Shown here piece by piece: positions 33,625 through 46,000 of a stretch of DNA of 64,000 bases. The notes under the pieces are model-generated. The model made no database searches and was not told the DNA's origin. It was given only the letters and a program-made list of their open reading frames with translations. The translations under genes and the position numbers were made by a program. The stretch comes from Mycolicibacterium duvalii (GTDB lineage: Bacteria; Actinomycetota; Actinomycetes; Mycobacteriales; Mycobacteriaceae). Numbering within the stretch: position 1 is the stretch's first letter; each line of letters begins with the position of its first letter. Location: positions 744,001 through 808,000 of the forward strand of contig NZ_AP022563.1 in assembly GCF_010726645.1 (NCBI RefSeq), written 5' to 3'.

Positions 33625-34921
33625 CGACGATCCGGTCGTCATCGCCGGCATGGCACTGGAGGCGCCCGGCGGGATCGACACCGCCGAGGCGTACTGGACG
33701 ATGCTCGCCGAGGAGCGGGAAGTGCTCGGTCCGTTTCCCACCGACCGCGGCTGGTCGGTGCACGACCTGCTGAACGGCTCCCGGCGCGAGGGTTTCAAGC
33801 GCATCCACGACATGGGCGGCTTCCTCGCCGGCGCGACGACGTTCGATCCGGAGTTCTTCGGCATCTCCCCACGGGAGGCGGTCGCGATCGATCCGCAACA
33901 GCGGGTCGCGCTTCGGGTGGGGTGGCGCGCGTTGGAGAACGCCGGCATCAACCCCGACACGCTGGCCGGCCAGGAGGTCGGCTGCTATGTGGGCGCGTCC
34001 TACCTCGGCTACGGCGGCGACCTCGCCGAGTTCTCCGCCTACAGTGGGCATTTGCTGACCGGCACCACCCTGGGGGCGATCTCCGGCCGGATCGCCTACG
34101 TGCTCGGCCTGGGCGGGCCCGCTCTGACCATCGACGCGAGCTGCACGGGCGGACTGGCGGCGTTGCACGTCGCGGTGTCGGCCATCCGGGCGCGGGATTG
34201 CGACATCGCCCTCACCGGCGGGGTCTGCGTGCTGGGTTCCCCGGGGTATTTCGTGGAGTTCTCCAAACAGCACGCGCTGTCCGACGACGGCCACTGCCGG
34301 CCCTACAGCGCGCACGCCAGCGGCACGGTATGGGCCGAAGGCGCCGCGATGTTCGTGCTGATGCGTCGTTCGGTGGCCGAACGCGCGGGGCACCCGGTGC
34401 TGGCCGAGGTACTGGCCACCGCGGTGAACTCCGACGGCCGGACCAAGGGCATGACCGCGCCGAGCGGCCAGGCACAGGCGAGGCTGTTCCAGCGCGCCCT
34501 CGACATCTCCGGCGTGCGGCCCGACGAGGTGGGCATGATCGAGGGTCACGGGACGGGTACCCGACTCGGCGACCGCACCGAATTGCAGTCGCTGGCCGCG
34601 ACATACGGTGCAACCCGTCCGGGAGACGGTGCGGTGCTCGGATCGGTGAAGTCGAACATCGGGCACGCACAATCGGCCGCCGGCCCGCTCGGTCTGGCCA
34701 AGGTCCTGGTCGCCGCCGAACATGCTGCGATCCCGAAGAGTCTGCACACCGACGAGCCCAGCCGCGAGATCGATTGGGAAGAACAAGGATTGCGGTTGGC
34801 CACCAAACTGACGCAGTGGCCCGCGGTCATCGGGCGCAGAGTGGCCGCGGTGTCGGCCTTCGGGATGAGCGGGGCCAACGCCCACGCCGTCGTGGCGGTG
34901 CCGGCCACCGGGGGGTCGTGA
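33614..34921 (+). CDS. mbtC: Mycobactin ketosynthase MbtC
   Basis: 435-residue free-standing KS. Active-site Cys177 lies in DASCTGGLAALHV (Gly-Gly rather than the usual Ser-Ser). The two catalytic histidines are in EGHGTGTRLGD (about 315) and SNIGHAQSAAG (about 353). It works with MbtD, which supplies AT, KR and ACP, to build the beta-hydroxyacyl (3-hydroxybutyrate-type) unit of mycobactin. ATG 33614 lies within the end of the thioesterase gene, indicating translational coupling. Confidence 0.92.
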   Translation: MTASDDPVVIAGMALEAPGGIDTAEAYWTMLAEEREVLGPFPTDRGWSVHDLLNGSRREGFKRIHDMGGFLAGATTFDPEFFGISPREAVAIDPQQRVALRVGWRALENAGINPDTLAGQEVGCYVGASYLGYGGDLAEFSAYSGHLLTGTTLGAISGRIAYVLGLGGPALTIDASCTGGLAALHVAVSAIRARDCDIALTGGVCVLGSPGYFVEFSKQHALSDDGHCRPYSAHASGTVWAEGAAMFVLMRRSVAERAGHPVLAEVLATAVNSDGRTKGMTAPSGQAQARLFQRALDISGVRPDEVGMIEGHGTGTRLGDRTELQSLAATYGATRPGDGAVLGSVKSNIGHAQSAAGPLGLAKVLVAAEHAAIPKSLHTDEPSREIDWEEQGLRLATKLTQWPAVIGRRVAAVSAFGMSGANAHAVVAVPATGGS

Positions 34922-37809
34922 TGCTGCCCGATGGCCGAACTCCGGTGCTGTTGACCGCGCATACCGAGGGGCTGATCGCCGAGGACGCGCGGCGCATCGG
35001 ACGTTTCCTGCAGCGGGGACCGCGTGTCGACGAGGTGGCGGCCACCTTGCTGCGGATACGCCGGCGCAGCCGGCACCGAGTGGTGGTGCGTGCCGCAGAC
35101 GTGCACGAACTCACCGACGCACTGCGCGCGGTGGCCGACGGGGACGAGCACGCACTGGTGACGCGGTCCAGCGACGCCGACGCCCGCCGATGCACGTTCG
35201 TCTTCCCGGGTCAGGGCAACCAGTGGCCGTCGATGGGCGCTGAGGCTTACCGGCTGCTCGACGCCTACCGCGCCGAGGCCGACGCGTGTTCGGCGGCATT
35301 CGTCGCAGCCGGAGCCCCGTCACCGCTGACCTACCTTGTCGGCGACGCCGGCGGCGCTGAGGACTGGTCCCAGGTCGCCGCGCAGTCGGCGCAATTCACG
35401 CACGCGGCAGGGCTGGCCGCGGTGTGGCGGGACTGCGGAGTCACGCCGGAGTTGACTGTCGGACACAGTCTCGGCGAGGTGGCAGCCGCCTACGCCGCGG
35501 GGGCGATCACCCGCGCGGACGCCGCCGCGGTGGTCATCGCCCGGGCGACCGTCCTGGAGAGCCTGTCCGAGGGCTACGGGATGGTGGTGCTCGGCGTCGG
35601 GCCGGACGAGGCGCAGTCGCTGATCGAATCCATCCCGGGCTGGCTGGAACTGGCCGTGGTCAACGCCGACTCGTCGGTGGCGGTGTCGGGTGAGCGCGAC
35701 GCGGTCGCCGAACTGCTGGCGGCGGCCACCGCACGTGGCATCTTCGCCCGTGCGGTCACGATGGCTTTCCCCGCGCACACCAGCCTCCTGGACGGGCTGC
35801 GCGACGAGCTGAGCGGCCGGCTGCCGCGCTCCCGGTTCCGGGAGACGGACATCCCGTTCATCGGGTCGGCCACCGGAGCGGCCGTGGACCACCGGACGGA
35901 CTTCGCCGACTACTGGTTCGCCAACCTTCGCAACACCGTTCGCTTCGATCGGGCCGCCGCCTCGGCGGTGCAGCGTGGCGCGGACGTGTTCATCGAGATG
36001 TCGGCCCACCCGGCACTGCTGTTCGCGCTCGGCCAGAGCGCCGATGACGCACTGACCGTCGGATCGGGCCGGCGCGACGCGCCGATCGTGGACACACTGT
36101 CAGCCGGTGTCGCCGCGGTCGCGGCCCACGACACCGGCTTCCCGTGGGCCGAGACCGTCACCACCGCCGCCGCGCTGCCGGGGTTTCCCAACACCCCGAT
36201 GCGCGAGGTGCACCTGTGGGCGCTGCCGCAGCCCCTGCCGCCACCGCCGCTGCTCACCATCGCCACGCACCAGTGGGAGCCTCACCGGCCCGGCACACCG
36301 GGATTGGCGTTGCGGCGCACCGCTGTTGTCGACCTCGCCGGGCCCCGCAGCGACGTCAGTGACTTGCTGCGGGACGCCGTGGCGCGACACCGGGGGATGC
36401 AGTCGGCGTCGGCGAGTGAGGCCGACCTGGTGCTGGCGGTCGCCCCGGCCCTCGACGGGTGCGACGCGGTGCAGGCGGTCGCCGAGTTGACCGAGCTGAT
36501 CGGGGCCGACCTGCTCGGCTATGCCGACACCGTCGGTCCCGACTGCCGTGACGTGTGGCTGATCACCGTCGCCGCCGAACAGCTGGACGGCGACCCCGCC
36601 GCCCCGCTGCCGGCACAGGCCGCGATGGCGGCGATGCACCGCAGCATCGGGTTCGAGTACCCCGACCTGACCTTCCGTCACCTGGATCTCCCGTCGCGAA
36701 CCATCGACGAGGGGACTGCCGCCGCCGCGCTCGACGCGGCACTCGGCGACGCAGACGAGTTGGCGCTACGTGAATCCGACGCCGGGTTGACCATCTTCAC
36801 ACGTGTCGAGCACGAGGCGGTGTCGATGCCCGAGTCGTGGGTCACCGACCCCGGAGTCCTCGACAGCGTGGTGATCACCGGCGGCAGCGGCACGGTCGGT
36901 CAGCACTACGCCCGGCACCTCGCCGACCGGGGCGCCCGCCGGATCCTGCTGCTCAGCCGCAGCGGTGTAATCCCCGACGCCTTGGCCGACCTTCCAGTGC
37001 ACGCGGTGCGCTGCGACATCACCGAGCCCGCACAGCTGGCCGCCGCGGCCGCCGAGTTCGCCGGAGATGGAGCTTCGCTGGTGATCCACGCCGCGGCCAC
37101 CGCCCGCTTCGCCGACCATCGCGACCTGACCGATGCCGATTTCCTGGGCACCACCGCGGCCAAGATCAGCGGGCTGGCCCGCTTCGCCGAACTCTGGCCG
37201 CTGCGCGCGGACGCCCGAATGGTGGTGTGCAGTTCGGTGTCGGGACTGTGGGGCGGGCGCGGGCACGCCGCCTACGCAGCGGCCAACCGCATGCTCGACG
37301 TGCTCGCAGCACAGCTGCGCGGTGCCGGAATACGCTGCTGTGCAGTGCGATTCGGGCTGTTCGGTACCGGCATCGTCGACGACGAGGCGGTGGCCAAGAT
37401 CGGCCGCTCCGGGCTGGTGCCGCTGGAACCCGATGCCGCGATCGAAGCGAGCCTGTTGGACCACCCGGCAGATCCGGTGATCTACAGCGCCGACCAGAGC
37501 CGTCTGCAGGTCTTCCGGGCGGCCCCGGTGCCGGAGTCACCGGCACCGGCGGCGGCCGCCGGTGACACGACCGCGGTGGTGCTCGCCGAATTGACCGCGG
37601 TGCTCGGCATCGATTCCGCCGACGTCGATCTCGCCGCCTCACTGCTCGACATCGGGGTGGATTCGCTCCTCGCCCTCGACCTCCGAAAGCGACTGCGCCG
37701 AGCCACCGGCCGCTCGGTACCCCTGGCCGCGATGCTCGGCGGGATGACCGGCACCGAACTGATCGCCGGCCTGGACGACACACCACAAAGGAATGAGATC
37801 CCCGCGTGA
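34921..37809 (+). CDS. mbtD: Mycobactin polyketide synthase MbtD (AT-KR-ACP)
   Basis: 962 residues from ATG 34921, which shares its first base with the mbtC stop; GTG 34918 is also possible. Domains: AT about 85-400 (Ser183 in GHSLGE), a structural/pseudo-KR region, KR about 640-850 (ITGGSGTVGQHYA, then SSVSGLWGGRGHAAY) and ACP (Ser915 in GVDSL). The AT substrate motif normally read as HAFH is MAFPAHTS here, so substrate prediction from that motif fails. With MbtC it forms one split PKS module. Its stop overlaps the mbtE start (GTGA). Confidence 0.9.
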   Translation: MLPDGRTPVLLTAHTEGLIAEDARRIGRFLQRGPRVDEVAATLLRIRRRSRHRVVVRAADVHELTDALRAVADGDEHALVTRSSDADARRCTFVFPGQGNQWPSMGAEAYRLLDAYRAEADACSAAFVAAGAPSPLTYLVGDAGGAEDWSQVAAQSAQFTHAAGLAAVWRDCGVTPELTVGHSLGEVAAAYAAGAITRADAAAVVIARATVLESLSEGYGMVVLGVGPDEAQSLIESIPGWLELAVVNADSSVAVSGERDAVAELLAAATARGIFARAVTMAFPAHTSLLDGLRDELSGRLPRSRFRETDIPFIGSATGAAVDHRTDFADYWFANLRNTVRFDRAAASAVQRGADVFIEMSAHPALLFALGQSADDALTVGSGRRDAPIVDTLSAGVAAVAAHDTGFPWAETVTTAAALPGFPNTPMREVHLWALPQPLPPPPLLTIATHQWEPHRPGTPGLALRRTAVVDLAGPRSDVSDLLRDAVARHRGMQSASASEADLVLAVAPALDGCDAVQAVAELTELIGADLLGYADTVGPDCRDVWLITVAAEQLDGDPAAPLPAQAAMAAMHRSIGFEYPDLTFRHLDLPSRTIDEGTAAAALDAALGDADELALRESDAGLTIFTRVEHEAVSMPESWVTDPGVLDSVVITGGSGTVGQHYARHLADRGARRILLLSRSGVIPDALADLPVHAVRCDITEPAQLAAAAAEFAGDGASLVIHAAATARFADHRDLTDADFLGTTAAKISGLARFAELWPLRADARMVVCSSVSGLWGGRGHAAYAAANRMLDVLAAQLRGAGIRCCAVRFGLFGTGIVDDEAVAKIGRSGLVPLEPDAAIEASLLDHPADPVIYSADQSRLQVFRAAPVPESPAPAAAAGDTTAVVLAELTAVLGIDSADVDLAASLLDIGVDSLLALDLRKRLRRATGRSVPLAAMLGGMTGTELIAGLDDTPQRNEIPA

Positions 37810-40800
37810 CTGACATTGACCTCGATGCCCGGCGGCTGGAACTGCTGCGCCGTCGGCTGGCCGGACACGGCCTGCGTGAGCAGGAGACCATCGAAGCGGT
37901 ACGTGTCGACGGCACCCTGTCCGACGGGCAGCAGCGTATGTGGTTCGTGCACTCGGTCGACCCCAGCGGGGCGCTGCTCAATGTCTGCCTGTCCTACCGC
38001 CTCACCGGAGCAGTCGACCTCGGCCGGCTGCACGAGGCAGTCAACGCGGTGGCCCGCCGTCACCCGGTGCTGCGCACGACCTTTCGCGTGACCGGCGACG
38101 GTGAGCCGCGGTCCACCGTGCACGACGACCTGCAGCCGGGATGGGCGGTGCAGGACATCTCCGAGCTCTCCGAGAATGCGCGGAGCCTGCGCCTGGAGGT
38201 GTTGGCGCAGCGTGAGTTCGGCACGCCCTTCGACCTAGCCACTGAATCCCCATTGCGGATCACCGTGGCACGCACCGCCCCCGACGAGTACGTGATGCTG
38301 CTCGTGGTGCACCACATCGCGTGGGACGACGGGTGCTGGCGCGTCTTCTTCGCCGACCTGACGCGCGCCTACCTCGGTCACCCTCTCGACCCGACACCCG
38401 CGCCGGTACCGGAACCCATGGCCCGCGACGAGGATCTCGACTTCTGGCGCGCGGCCATGACGGATCTGCCCGAACCCCTCGAACTGCCCGGACCCAACGG
38501 ATCGGCGGTGCCCTCGACGTGGCGGTCGCGACGCACCACGGTGGCACTGTCGACCGACACGGTCGAGCGTGTGCGCGCGACGGCCCGCGCCGCCGGCGCC
38601 ACCCCGTACATGGTGATGTTGGCCGCCTTCGGCGCACTCCTGCACCGCTACACCCACGCCGACGACATCCTCGTCGCCAGCCCGGTGCTGCTGCGCGGCC
38701 CGGACAGCGGGGACGTCATCGGCTACCACGGCAACACCGCGGTGATGCGCCTGCGCCCCGACGCCATGCAGAGCTTCGCCGAACTACTCGCTCAGACCAG
38801 GGATTTCGCGCTCGACGCGTTCGCTCACCAGCAGGTCAACCTCGACCGGGTGGTTCGCGAACTCGACCTGGACCGCAGGCACGGCGCCGAGCGGATGACC
38901 CGGGTCAGCTTCGGATTCCGCGAACCCGACGGTGGCGGCTTCAGCCCGCCGGGTGTGACCTGCCGACGGGCCGAACTACGCGGCCAGTTCACCCAGCTGC
39001 CGCTGGAATTGATGGTGGAACTGGACGAGTCGGGGGCGGTGCTGGAGGCCGAGTACCAGGTCGAGGTGCTCGACGACGGGCTCGCCCGCCAGATGCTGCA
39101 CCACTACGCGGTCCTGCTGGATTCGGCGCTGGCGCATCCCGACACACCTCTGACGCGGCTGAACCTGATGGACGGCGCCGAGGCCGACTGGCTGCGCGCG
39201 GCGTCACGGGGTGAAGATTTCGACGTGCCGGCCGTCACCATCGGCGAACAGATCGAAGCACGTGTCGCACAGATACCCGACGCGGTCGCGGTGGTCTACG
39301 AGGGCCGTCAGTACACCTACCGGGAGATCAACGAAGCGGCGAACCGCCTCGCGCACTGGCTGATCGGCCAGGGGATCGGCAGCGAGGACCGCGTGGCGGT
39401 GCTGCTGGACCGGTCACCGGAGCTGGTGATCACCGCGCTGGGAATCGTCAAGGCCGGCGCGGTCTATCTTCCCGTCGACCCGAGCTACCCCGAGGACCGG
39501 CTCTCGTTCGTGCTGAGCGACTCCGACCCCGCTCTGGTGATCTCCGAGCCCGTCACCGCTCTGGACACCTACCGCGCCGACAATCCCACAGACGAGGTCC
39601 GGGTGCGCCCGCTGCGACCGGACAACGCCGCCTATCTGATCTACACCTCCGGTTCGACCGGTCTGCCTAAGGGCGTGCCGGTGCCGCACCGGCCGGTGTC
39701 GCAGTACTTCGTCTGGTTCGCCGACGAATACGAGATCAGTGAAGCCGACCGCCTGCTGCAGGTCGCCTCACCGAGCTTCGACGTGTCGATCGGCGAGATC
39801 TTCGGGACCCTGTCCTGCGGTGGGCGCCTGGTCATTCCGCGGCCCGATGGGTTGACCGACATCGGCTACCTGACCGACCTGCTGCAGCGGGAGCGCATCA
39901 CGGCGATGCACTTCGTGCCGTCACTGCTGGGGTTGTTCCTGTCGCTGCCCGGGGTCAACCATTGGCGCACGCTGGAGCGGGTGCCGATCGGTGGAGAGGC
40001 GTTGCCCGGCGAGCTTGCCGACAAGTTCCACGCCACCTTCGACGCGCTGCTGCACAATTTCTACGGCCCCACCGAAACCATCATCAACACCACCCGCTAT
40101 AAGGTCGAAGGCGCGCAAGGTGCGCGGATCGTGCCGATCGGCAAGCCGAAGATCAACACCACGGTGCACCTGCTCGACGACGCGCTGCAACCGGTCCCGG
40201 TCGGAGTGATCGGCGAGATCTACATCGGCGGCGACCACGTGGCACGCGGCTACCACCGCCGGCCGGCGCTGACCGCGGAACGGTTCGTCGCCGATCCGTT
40301 CCAACCCGGTGGACGGCTCTATCGGTCCGGTGACCTGGCCCGGCGCACCGCGAACGGAGACCTCGAGTTCGTGGGACGGGCAGACGAACAGGTCAAGATT
40401 CGCGGCTTCCGCATCGAGCTCGGCGAAGTGGCGGCCGCGATCGGCGTCGACCCGTCGGTCGGTCAGGCGGTGGTGCTCGGCCAGGATCTGCCGGGGCTGG
40501 GCAAGAGCCTGGTCGGCTACCTCACCCCTGCCGCCGGCGCCGACGTCGACCTTGCCCGGGTGCGTGACCGCGTGGCTGCGGCGCTGCCGGACTACATGAC
40601 ACCGGTGGCCTATGTGGTGCTCGACGAGATCCCGATCACCGCGCACGGCAAGATCGACCGCGCCCTGCTGCCCCTGCCCGAGATCAGCACCGCGACCGAG
40701 TACCGCGAACCTGCCACCGACGTCGAACGCCAACTCGCGCAGCTGTTCTCCGAACTGCTGGGCACCGAGCGCGTGGGTGTCGACGACTCGTTCTTCGAGC

Positions 40801-43079
40801 TTGGTGGCCACTCCTTGCTGGCCACCAAGCTCGTCACCGCGGTGCGCGATCGGTGCGGAGTCGAGATCGAGATCCGGGAGATCTTCGAGCTGGGCTCCGT
40901 GGCCCGGCTCGCCGAGCGGGTCGAGGCGCTGGCCGCGGGGGAGTCGGCACCGCTCCGTCCCCGGCTGACGGCCATCCCGCACGACGGCCCGGCGGCGATG
41001 TCGGCGTCGCAGCTGCGGCAATGGTTTCAGTACCGCATCGAAGGTCCGGGGCCGGTCAACAACGTGCCGTTCGCCGCCCGGTTCACCGGCCCCTGTGACA
41101 CCGACGCTCTGGTAGCGGCGGTGCGTGACGTGGTCAACCGCCACGAGAGCCTGCGCACCACATTCTGTGAGATCGATGGTGTGCCGTATCAGTTGGTCAA
41201 CGCTCCCGATCCGGAGTTTCCGGTGCGGCGCAGCCGCGGCGGTGACGACGCCTGGCTGACCGCCGAACTCGACGCCGAACGGCTGCACGAGTTCGACCTG
41301 GAGAACCAGTGGCCGATCCGTGCGGCGGTACTGTCCACGCCCGGCGAGCACGCCTTGTCCATCGTCATCCACCACATCGCGGCCGATCACTGGTCGGCCG
41401 GCGTGCTGTTCACCGAACTGCTCGTCGCCTACCGCGCCCGCGCCGCCGGGCACGCTCCCACGTGGGCTCCACTGCCGGTGCAATACGCCGATTTCGCGGC
41501 GTGGCAGTCGGCGCTGCTGGCCGACGAATCCGGAATCATTGCTGCCCAACGGGAGTACTGGACCCAGCAGCTCGACGGGCTGGCGGCCGAGACGGGGTTG
41601 CAACCCGACTTCGCCCGGCCCGCGGTCCCCAGCGGTGCGGCCGACGCCGTGGAGTTCACCATCGACTCGGCGACCCGCGAGAAACTGGTGGCGCTGAGCC
41701 GGGAGACCGGTGCCACGGAGTTCATGCTGCTGCAGGCCGCGGTCGCCGTGACGCTGTACAAAGCCGGTGAGGGCGCCGACGTGCCGCTGGGCACTCCGGT
41801 GGCCGGGCGCACCGAGTCCGAACTCGACCAGCTGATCGGCTTCTTCATCAACATCCTGGTGCTGCGCAACGACCTTCGCGCCAACCCCACCCTGCGTGAG
41901 GTGGCCCGCCGGTCGCGGGAGATGGCGCTGGCCGCCTACGCCCATCAGGATCTCCCGTTCGACCAGGTGGTCGACGCCGTGAGCCCGGTGCGCTCACTGT
42001 CGCGCAACCCGCTGTTCGGTGTCGTCGTCCACGTGCGAGAACAACTCCCCGAGGCCAGGGTCATCAGCACCGGGGCCGACGGCGACACCGTGTTCACCGC
42101 GCTGGAACCGACGTTCGACATGGCCCACGCCGACCTGTCGGTCAACTTCTTCGCCGGGGACGCCGGCTACCGCGGTCACGTGATCTACCGCACCGAGCTC
42201 TACACCCGCGCCACCGCCGAGCGGTTCGCCGGCTGGCTGAGCCGGGTCGTCACCGCGTTCGCCGATGATCCGGACCGGGCCGTGGACGACGTGCAGATCG
42301 CGCCGGCCGTGCACCCGGAGCCGGGGGCGGCCGCTGTCCTGCTCGATGCCGCGGGGAACCCGGTTCCGGTCGGTGTCGTCGCCGATGTCCACTACAGCGG
42401 TGATGCCGGTCGGCGCGGTGACCGCGGGCGCTGGACCGAGGACGGGCGACTGGAATACGTCGAACGTGTCGACCACGAGCTGGAGGCGGCGCTGCGCGCG
42501 GTCAGCGGCGTAGCCGCCGCGGCAGTCCGCAGCTGGGACCTCGGTGCCAGGACGGTAGTTGTCGGTTACGTCGTGCCCGACCGTCCCGTCGACGACGCGG
42601 CGGTCTTCGCCGAGACCGTGCGCGCCGCGCTGGCGCCCGAGACCGCGCCGGCGTCGATCATGGTGCTCGACGCGCTACCCGCCCACCGTCGGGACCTGCC
42701 GGCACCCCGCGCGGCGGGCCCGAGTGAGCCGGCCCGCACCGAGACCGAGAAGGCCCTGGTGGCGATGCTCGCCGAGGTGTTGGTCGAGGTCCACGACGGT
42801 GCCGACATCGGACGCTACGACGACTTCTTCGAGCTGGGCGGGGACAGCATCCTCGCGGTGCAACTGGCCGCCCGGGCCAAGCAGTCAGGGCTGCGCCTGA
42901 CCGGGCGGATGGTGTTCGAACACCCGGTGGTGCACGATCTGGCCGCGGCGGTCGACGCTGCCGATGCGGCGCCGGTTGCCGACGATGTCCGGCACGAGCC
43001 GATGACCGCGTCGGGCCTCTCGCCGGAGGACCTGGCCACGCTGACGGCATCGTGGGCCGCACGGGACGAATCCCCGTGA
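37806..43079 (+). CDS. mbtE: Mycobactin NRPS MbtE (C-A-PCP-C-relic A-PCP)
   Basis: 1757 residues. First condensation domain about 25-455 with H169-H170-x3-D174 (HHIAWDD); adenylation about 480-960 ([21 protein letters not shown]); PCP1 with Ser1003 (GGHSL); second condensation domain about 1045-1480 with H1189-H1190-x3-D1194; then about 150 residues resembling only the C-terminal part of an adenylation domain ([25 protein letters not shown]) without the P-loop core and without the GKxDR lysine; and PCP2 with Ser1681 (GGDSI). By homology it adds the first hydroxylysine of mycobactin. GTG start overlaps mbtD and its stop overlaps mbtF. Confidence 0.92.
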   Translation: MTDIDLDARRLELLRRRLAGHGLREQETIEAVRVDGTLSDGQQRMWFVHSVDPSGALLNVCLSYRLTGAVDLGRLHEAVNAVARRHPVLRTTFRVTGDGEPRSTVHDDLQPGWAVQDISELSENARSLRLEVLAQREFGTPFDLATESPLRITVARTAPDEYVMLLVVHHIAWDDGCWRVFFADLTRAYLGHPLDPTPAPVPEPMARDEDLDFWRAAMTDLPEPLELPGPNGSAVPSTWRSRRTTVALSTDTVERVRATARAAGATPYMVMLAAFGALLHRYTHADDILVASPVLLRGPDSGDVIGYHGNTAVMRLRPDAMQSFAELLAQTRDFALDAFAHQQVNLDRVVRELDLDRRHGAERMTRVSFGFREPDGGGFSPPGVTCRRAELRGQFTQLPLELMVELDESGAVLEAEYQVEVLDDGLARQMLHHYAVLLDSALAHPDTPLTRLNLMDGAEADWLRAASRGEDFDVPAVTIGEQIEARVAQIPDAVAVVYEGRQYTYREINEAANRLAHWLIGQGIGSEDRVAVLLDRSPELVITALGIVKAGAVYLPVDPSYPEDRLSFVLSDSDPALVISEPVTALDTYRADNPTDEVRVRPLRPDNAAYLIYTSGSTGLPKGVPVPHRPVSQYFVWFADEYEISEADRLLQVASPSFDVSIGEIFGTLSCGGRLVIPRPDGLTDIGYLTDLLQRERITAMHFVPSLLGLFLSLPGVNHWRTLERVPIGGEALPGELADKFHATFDALLHNFYGPTETIINTTRYKVEGAQGARIVPIGKPKINTTVHLLDDALQPVPVGVIGEIYIGGDHVARGYHRRPALTAERFVADPFQPGGRLYRSGDLARRTANGDLEFVGRADEQVKIRGFRIELGEVAAAIGVDPSVGQAVVLGQDLPGLGKSLVGYLTPAAGADVDLARVRDRVAAALPDYMTPVAYVVLDEIPITAHGKIDRALLPLPEISTATEYREPATDVERQLAQLFSELLGTERVGVDDSFFELGGHSLLATKLVTAVRDRCGVEIEIREIFELGSVARLAERVEALAAGESAPLRPRLTAIPHDGPAAMSASQLRQWFQYRIEGPGPVNNVPFAARFTGPCDTDALVAAVRDVVNRHESLRTTFCEIDGVPYQLVNAPDPEFPVRRSRGGDDAWLTAELDAERLHEFDLENQWPIRAAVLSTPGEHALSIVIHHIAADHWSAGVLFTELLVAYRARAAGHAPTWAPLPVQYADFAAWQSALLADESGIIAAQREYWTQQLDGLAAETGLQPDFARPAVPSGAADAVEFTIDSATREKLVALSRETGATEFMLLQAAVAVTLYKAGEGADVPLGTPVAGRTESELDQLIGFFINILVLRNDLRANPTLREVARRSREMALAAYAHQDLPFDQVVDAVSPVRSLSRNPLFGVVVHVREQLPEARVISTGADGDTVFTALEPTFDMAHADLSVNFFAGDAGYRGHVIYRTELYTRATAERFAGWLSRVVTAFADDPDRAVDDVQIAPAVHPEPGAAAVLLDAAGNPVPVGVVADVHYSGDAGRRGDRGRWTEDGRLEYVERVDHELEAALRAVSGVAAAAVRSWDLGARTVVVGYVVPDRPVDDAAVFAETVRAALAPETAPASIMVLDALPAHRRDLPAPRAAGPSEPARTETEKALVAMLAEVLVEVHDGADIGRYDDFFELGGDSILAVQLAARAKQSGLRLTGRMVFEHPVVHDLAAAVDAADAAPVADDVRHEPMTASGLSPEDLATLTASWAARDESP

Positions 43080-46000
43080 CGACAGCCCGCACCGGTGCAC
43101 CGAGCAAGAGCGCCATCGCCGACGTACTGGCGTTGAGTCCGCTTCAGCAGGGCCTGTACTCGCTGACGGCCATGACCGACGGGGCTGACCCGTACGTGAT
43201 CGGGATGAGCGCCGACGTCTCGGGCGCACTCGACGTGGCTCTGTTGCGCGACTGCGCGGCGGAGATGCTGGTCCGACACCCGAACCTGCGGGCCAGCTTC
43301 TTTCAGGGCAGCCTGACCCGACCGGTGCAGGTCGTCCCGGACGAGGTGCCCACACCGTGGCGGCACGTCCGCTGCGAGGCTGCCGAGGTGGGCGCGGTGG
43401 AGGCCGACGAGCGTGGCCGCCGCTTCGATCTGGCACGCGGGCCGGTGATCCGGTTCCTGCTCATCGAATCACCGCAACAGCGTTGGCGTTTCGTCATCAC
43501 CGCCCACCACATCGTGATCGACGGTTGGTCGTTGTCGTTGCTGGTCTCCGAATTGCTCACGCTCTACCGCTGCACTGGTGACACCTCGGCGCTGCCCGCG
43601 CCGCCGCGACCGTACCGCGATTACATCGGCTGGCTGGCCTCCCGCGATCAGGCCCACGCCCGGGCGTTGTGGCGCGCACACCTGGCCGGCCTGGAGAGCC
43701 CGACGCTGCTGGCGCCGGCGCTGGGCGCGGTCACCCCGGGTGACGGGCTACCGGACATCACGGAGCTGCAGGCGGATTCGGACACCACCGCGGCCCTGGT
43801 GGCAACCGCGCGGGCTCGCGGTGTCACCCTGAACTCATTGGTCCAGCTCGCGTGGGCCGTCATCTTGTCCTCGCTCACCGACCGCGCCGACATCACCTTC
43901 GGGGTCACGGTGTCGGGCCGGCCCGACGACCTCGCCGGCGTGGAATCGATGGTCGGTCTGTTCGTCAACACGGTGCCGCTGCGGGTTCGGCTGGACCCGC
44001 GCGCCCCGGTCGGCGCGCAATGCCTTGCCCTGCAGCACGAGGCTGCCGCGCTGCGCGACCACAGCTATCTCGGCCACGCGGAGCTGCGGGCCCTGGGCGG
44101 CATCGGCGAGATGTTCGACACGCTGCTGGTGTATGAGAACTTCCCGCCGGGGGCCGTGGCCGGGGCCGGTGCGCTGGAAGCCAACGGCGCGGTGTTCACC
44201 CCGGTGGCGCTGCAGAGCCTGGCTCATTTTCCCGTGACGATCGCCGCACACCTCACCGACGGTCGGCTGACCGTGCTGGTCGAGGTCAAGGACGGCGCGC
44301 TCGGCAGGATCACGCCCGAGTCGTTGGGCGCCCGCCTGCTCGAGACCACGCAGCGACTGGTCGACGGATGGGATCGTCCGCTGCGCGAGGTCAGTGTGCT
44401 GCCCGGCGATCACCTTCGGCCCGGTGACAGTGTGGCACCGCCGGCTGGTCTCGGGTTTCATCTGCGGTTCGCCGAAACCGTTTCCGCCAGAATGGGTTCA
44501 GTCGCCCTGAGCTGGCACGACGGAGAGCTCACCTACCGGCAGCTCGACGAAGCCGCCGATCGGTTGGCCGCGCTGTTGCGCAGCCGCGGCGTCGGCGCGG
44601 AGAGCCCGGTGGCGATCCGGTTGTGCCGGGGCCCCGACTATGTCGTGGCGATGGTGGCGGTGCTCAAGGCCGGCGGAATGATCGTCCCGCTGGACCCGGC
44701 GCTGCCCGCCGACCGTCTCGAGGTCATCCTGCGCCGTTCCGGTGCCGGGGTCGTCGTCGACGAGGAACTGATGGCGTCGGCCACCGCCGACCCACCTACC
44801 GGCTACCGGCCGGCGCGGCCCCGGGCCGGGCAGGGCGCCTATGTGGTGTTCACCTCCGGTACCACCGGAGAACCCAAGGGCGTCATCGGAACTCACCAGG
44901 CACTGCTGGCCTATGCCGAGGACCACATCGCCGCGATCCTGCGACCGGCCGCCGAACGGGTGCGACGGCCTCTGCGCATCGCCCACGCGTGGTCCTTCAC
45001 CTTCGACGCGGCGTGGCAGCCTTTGGCGGCGCTGCTGGACGGCCATGCGGTGCACATCATCGACGACACGATTCAGCGCGACGCGGTGGGTCTGGTCGAA
45101 ACCATCGCCCGATTCGGCATCGACATGATCGACACGACGCCGTCGATGTTCGGCGCGCTGCGCGATGCCGGGCTGACCTCGACTGTGCCGCTGGCTGTCC
45201 TCGCCCTCGGCGGTGAGAACATCGGGTCCGGCCTGTGGCAGCAGATCGGCCGGGAGTGCGCTCGTACCGGCATGTCGGCCTACAACTGTTACGGCCCGAC
45301 CGAGACCACGGTCGAAGCCGTGGTGGCGGAGATCGCCGCCCACGAGCGTCCCACCATCGGTCGGCCCACCGCCACCACCCGCGCCTACGTGCTGGACTCC
45401 TGGCTGCGTCCGGTGCCCGCCGGCGCGGTCGGTGAACTGTACCTGGCCGGCGGCCAGCTCACCCGCGGGTACCTGGGCCGATCCGCGGAGAGCGCGGCCC
45501 GCTTCGTCGCCGACCCGTTCGTCGCGGGGGGCCGGATGTACCGCACCGGTGACGTGGTGCGCCGTGACCTCGACGACACCCTGTGCTACCTGGGCCGGTC
45601 CGACACCCAGGTCAAGATCCGGGGTTTCCGGGTGGAGCCCGCAGAGGTAGCCGCGGTGCTCAGCGGCCACCCCGCGGTGGCGCAGGCGCACGTCGCGGTG
45701 CGGGCGCACCGCCGCGGCCCCCGGCTGACGGCCTACGTGACCGGGTGCCCGCCGGTCGGCGAGCTGCGGACCTGGCTGAGCGTCCGGCTGCCCCGCTACC
45801 TGATGCCGCATCGGATCGTGGCGGTCGACGAGTTCCCGTTGACCTCGCACGGCAAGATCGACGAGCCCGCGCTGGCCGCATCGGAGCCGCCCGGAGACGG
45901 CGTCGCGGCCGCGCCGCAGACTCCGACCGAGCTCGAACTGGCGGGCGTGCTCGGCGAAGTGCTCGGCGTCGACGAGGCCGGAACCGTCGACGTCACCGCC

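Noticed and set aside
39921..41945. 674-codon minus-strand frame opposite mbtE
   Set aside because: Antisense shadow of an NRPS gene with no domains.
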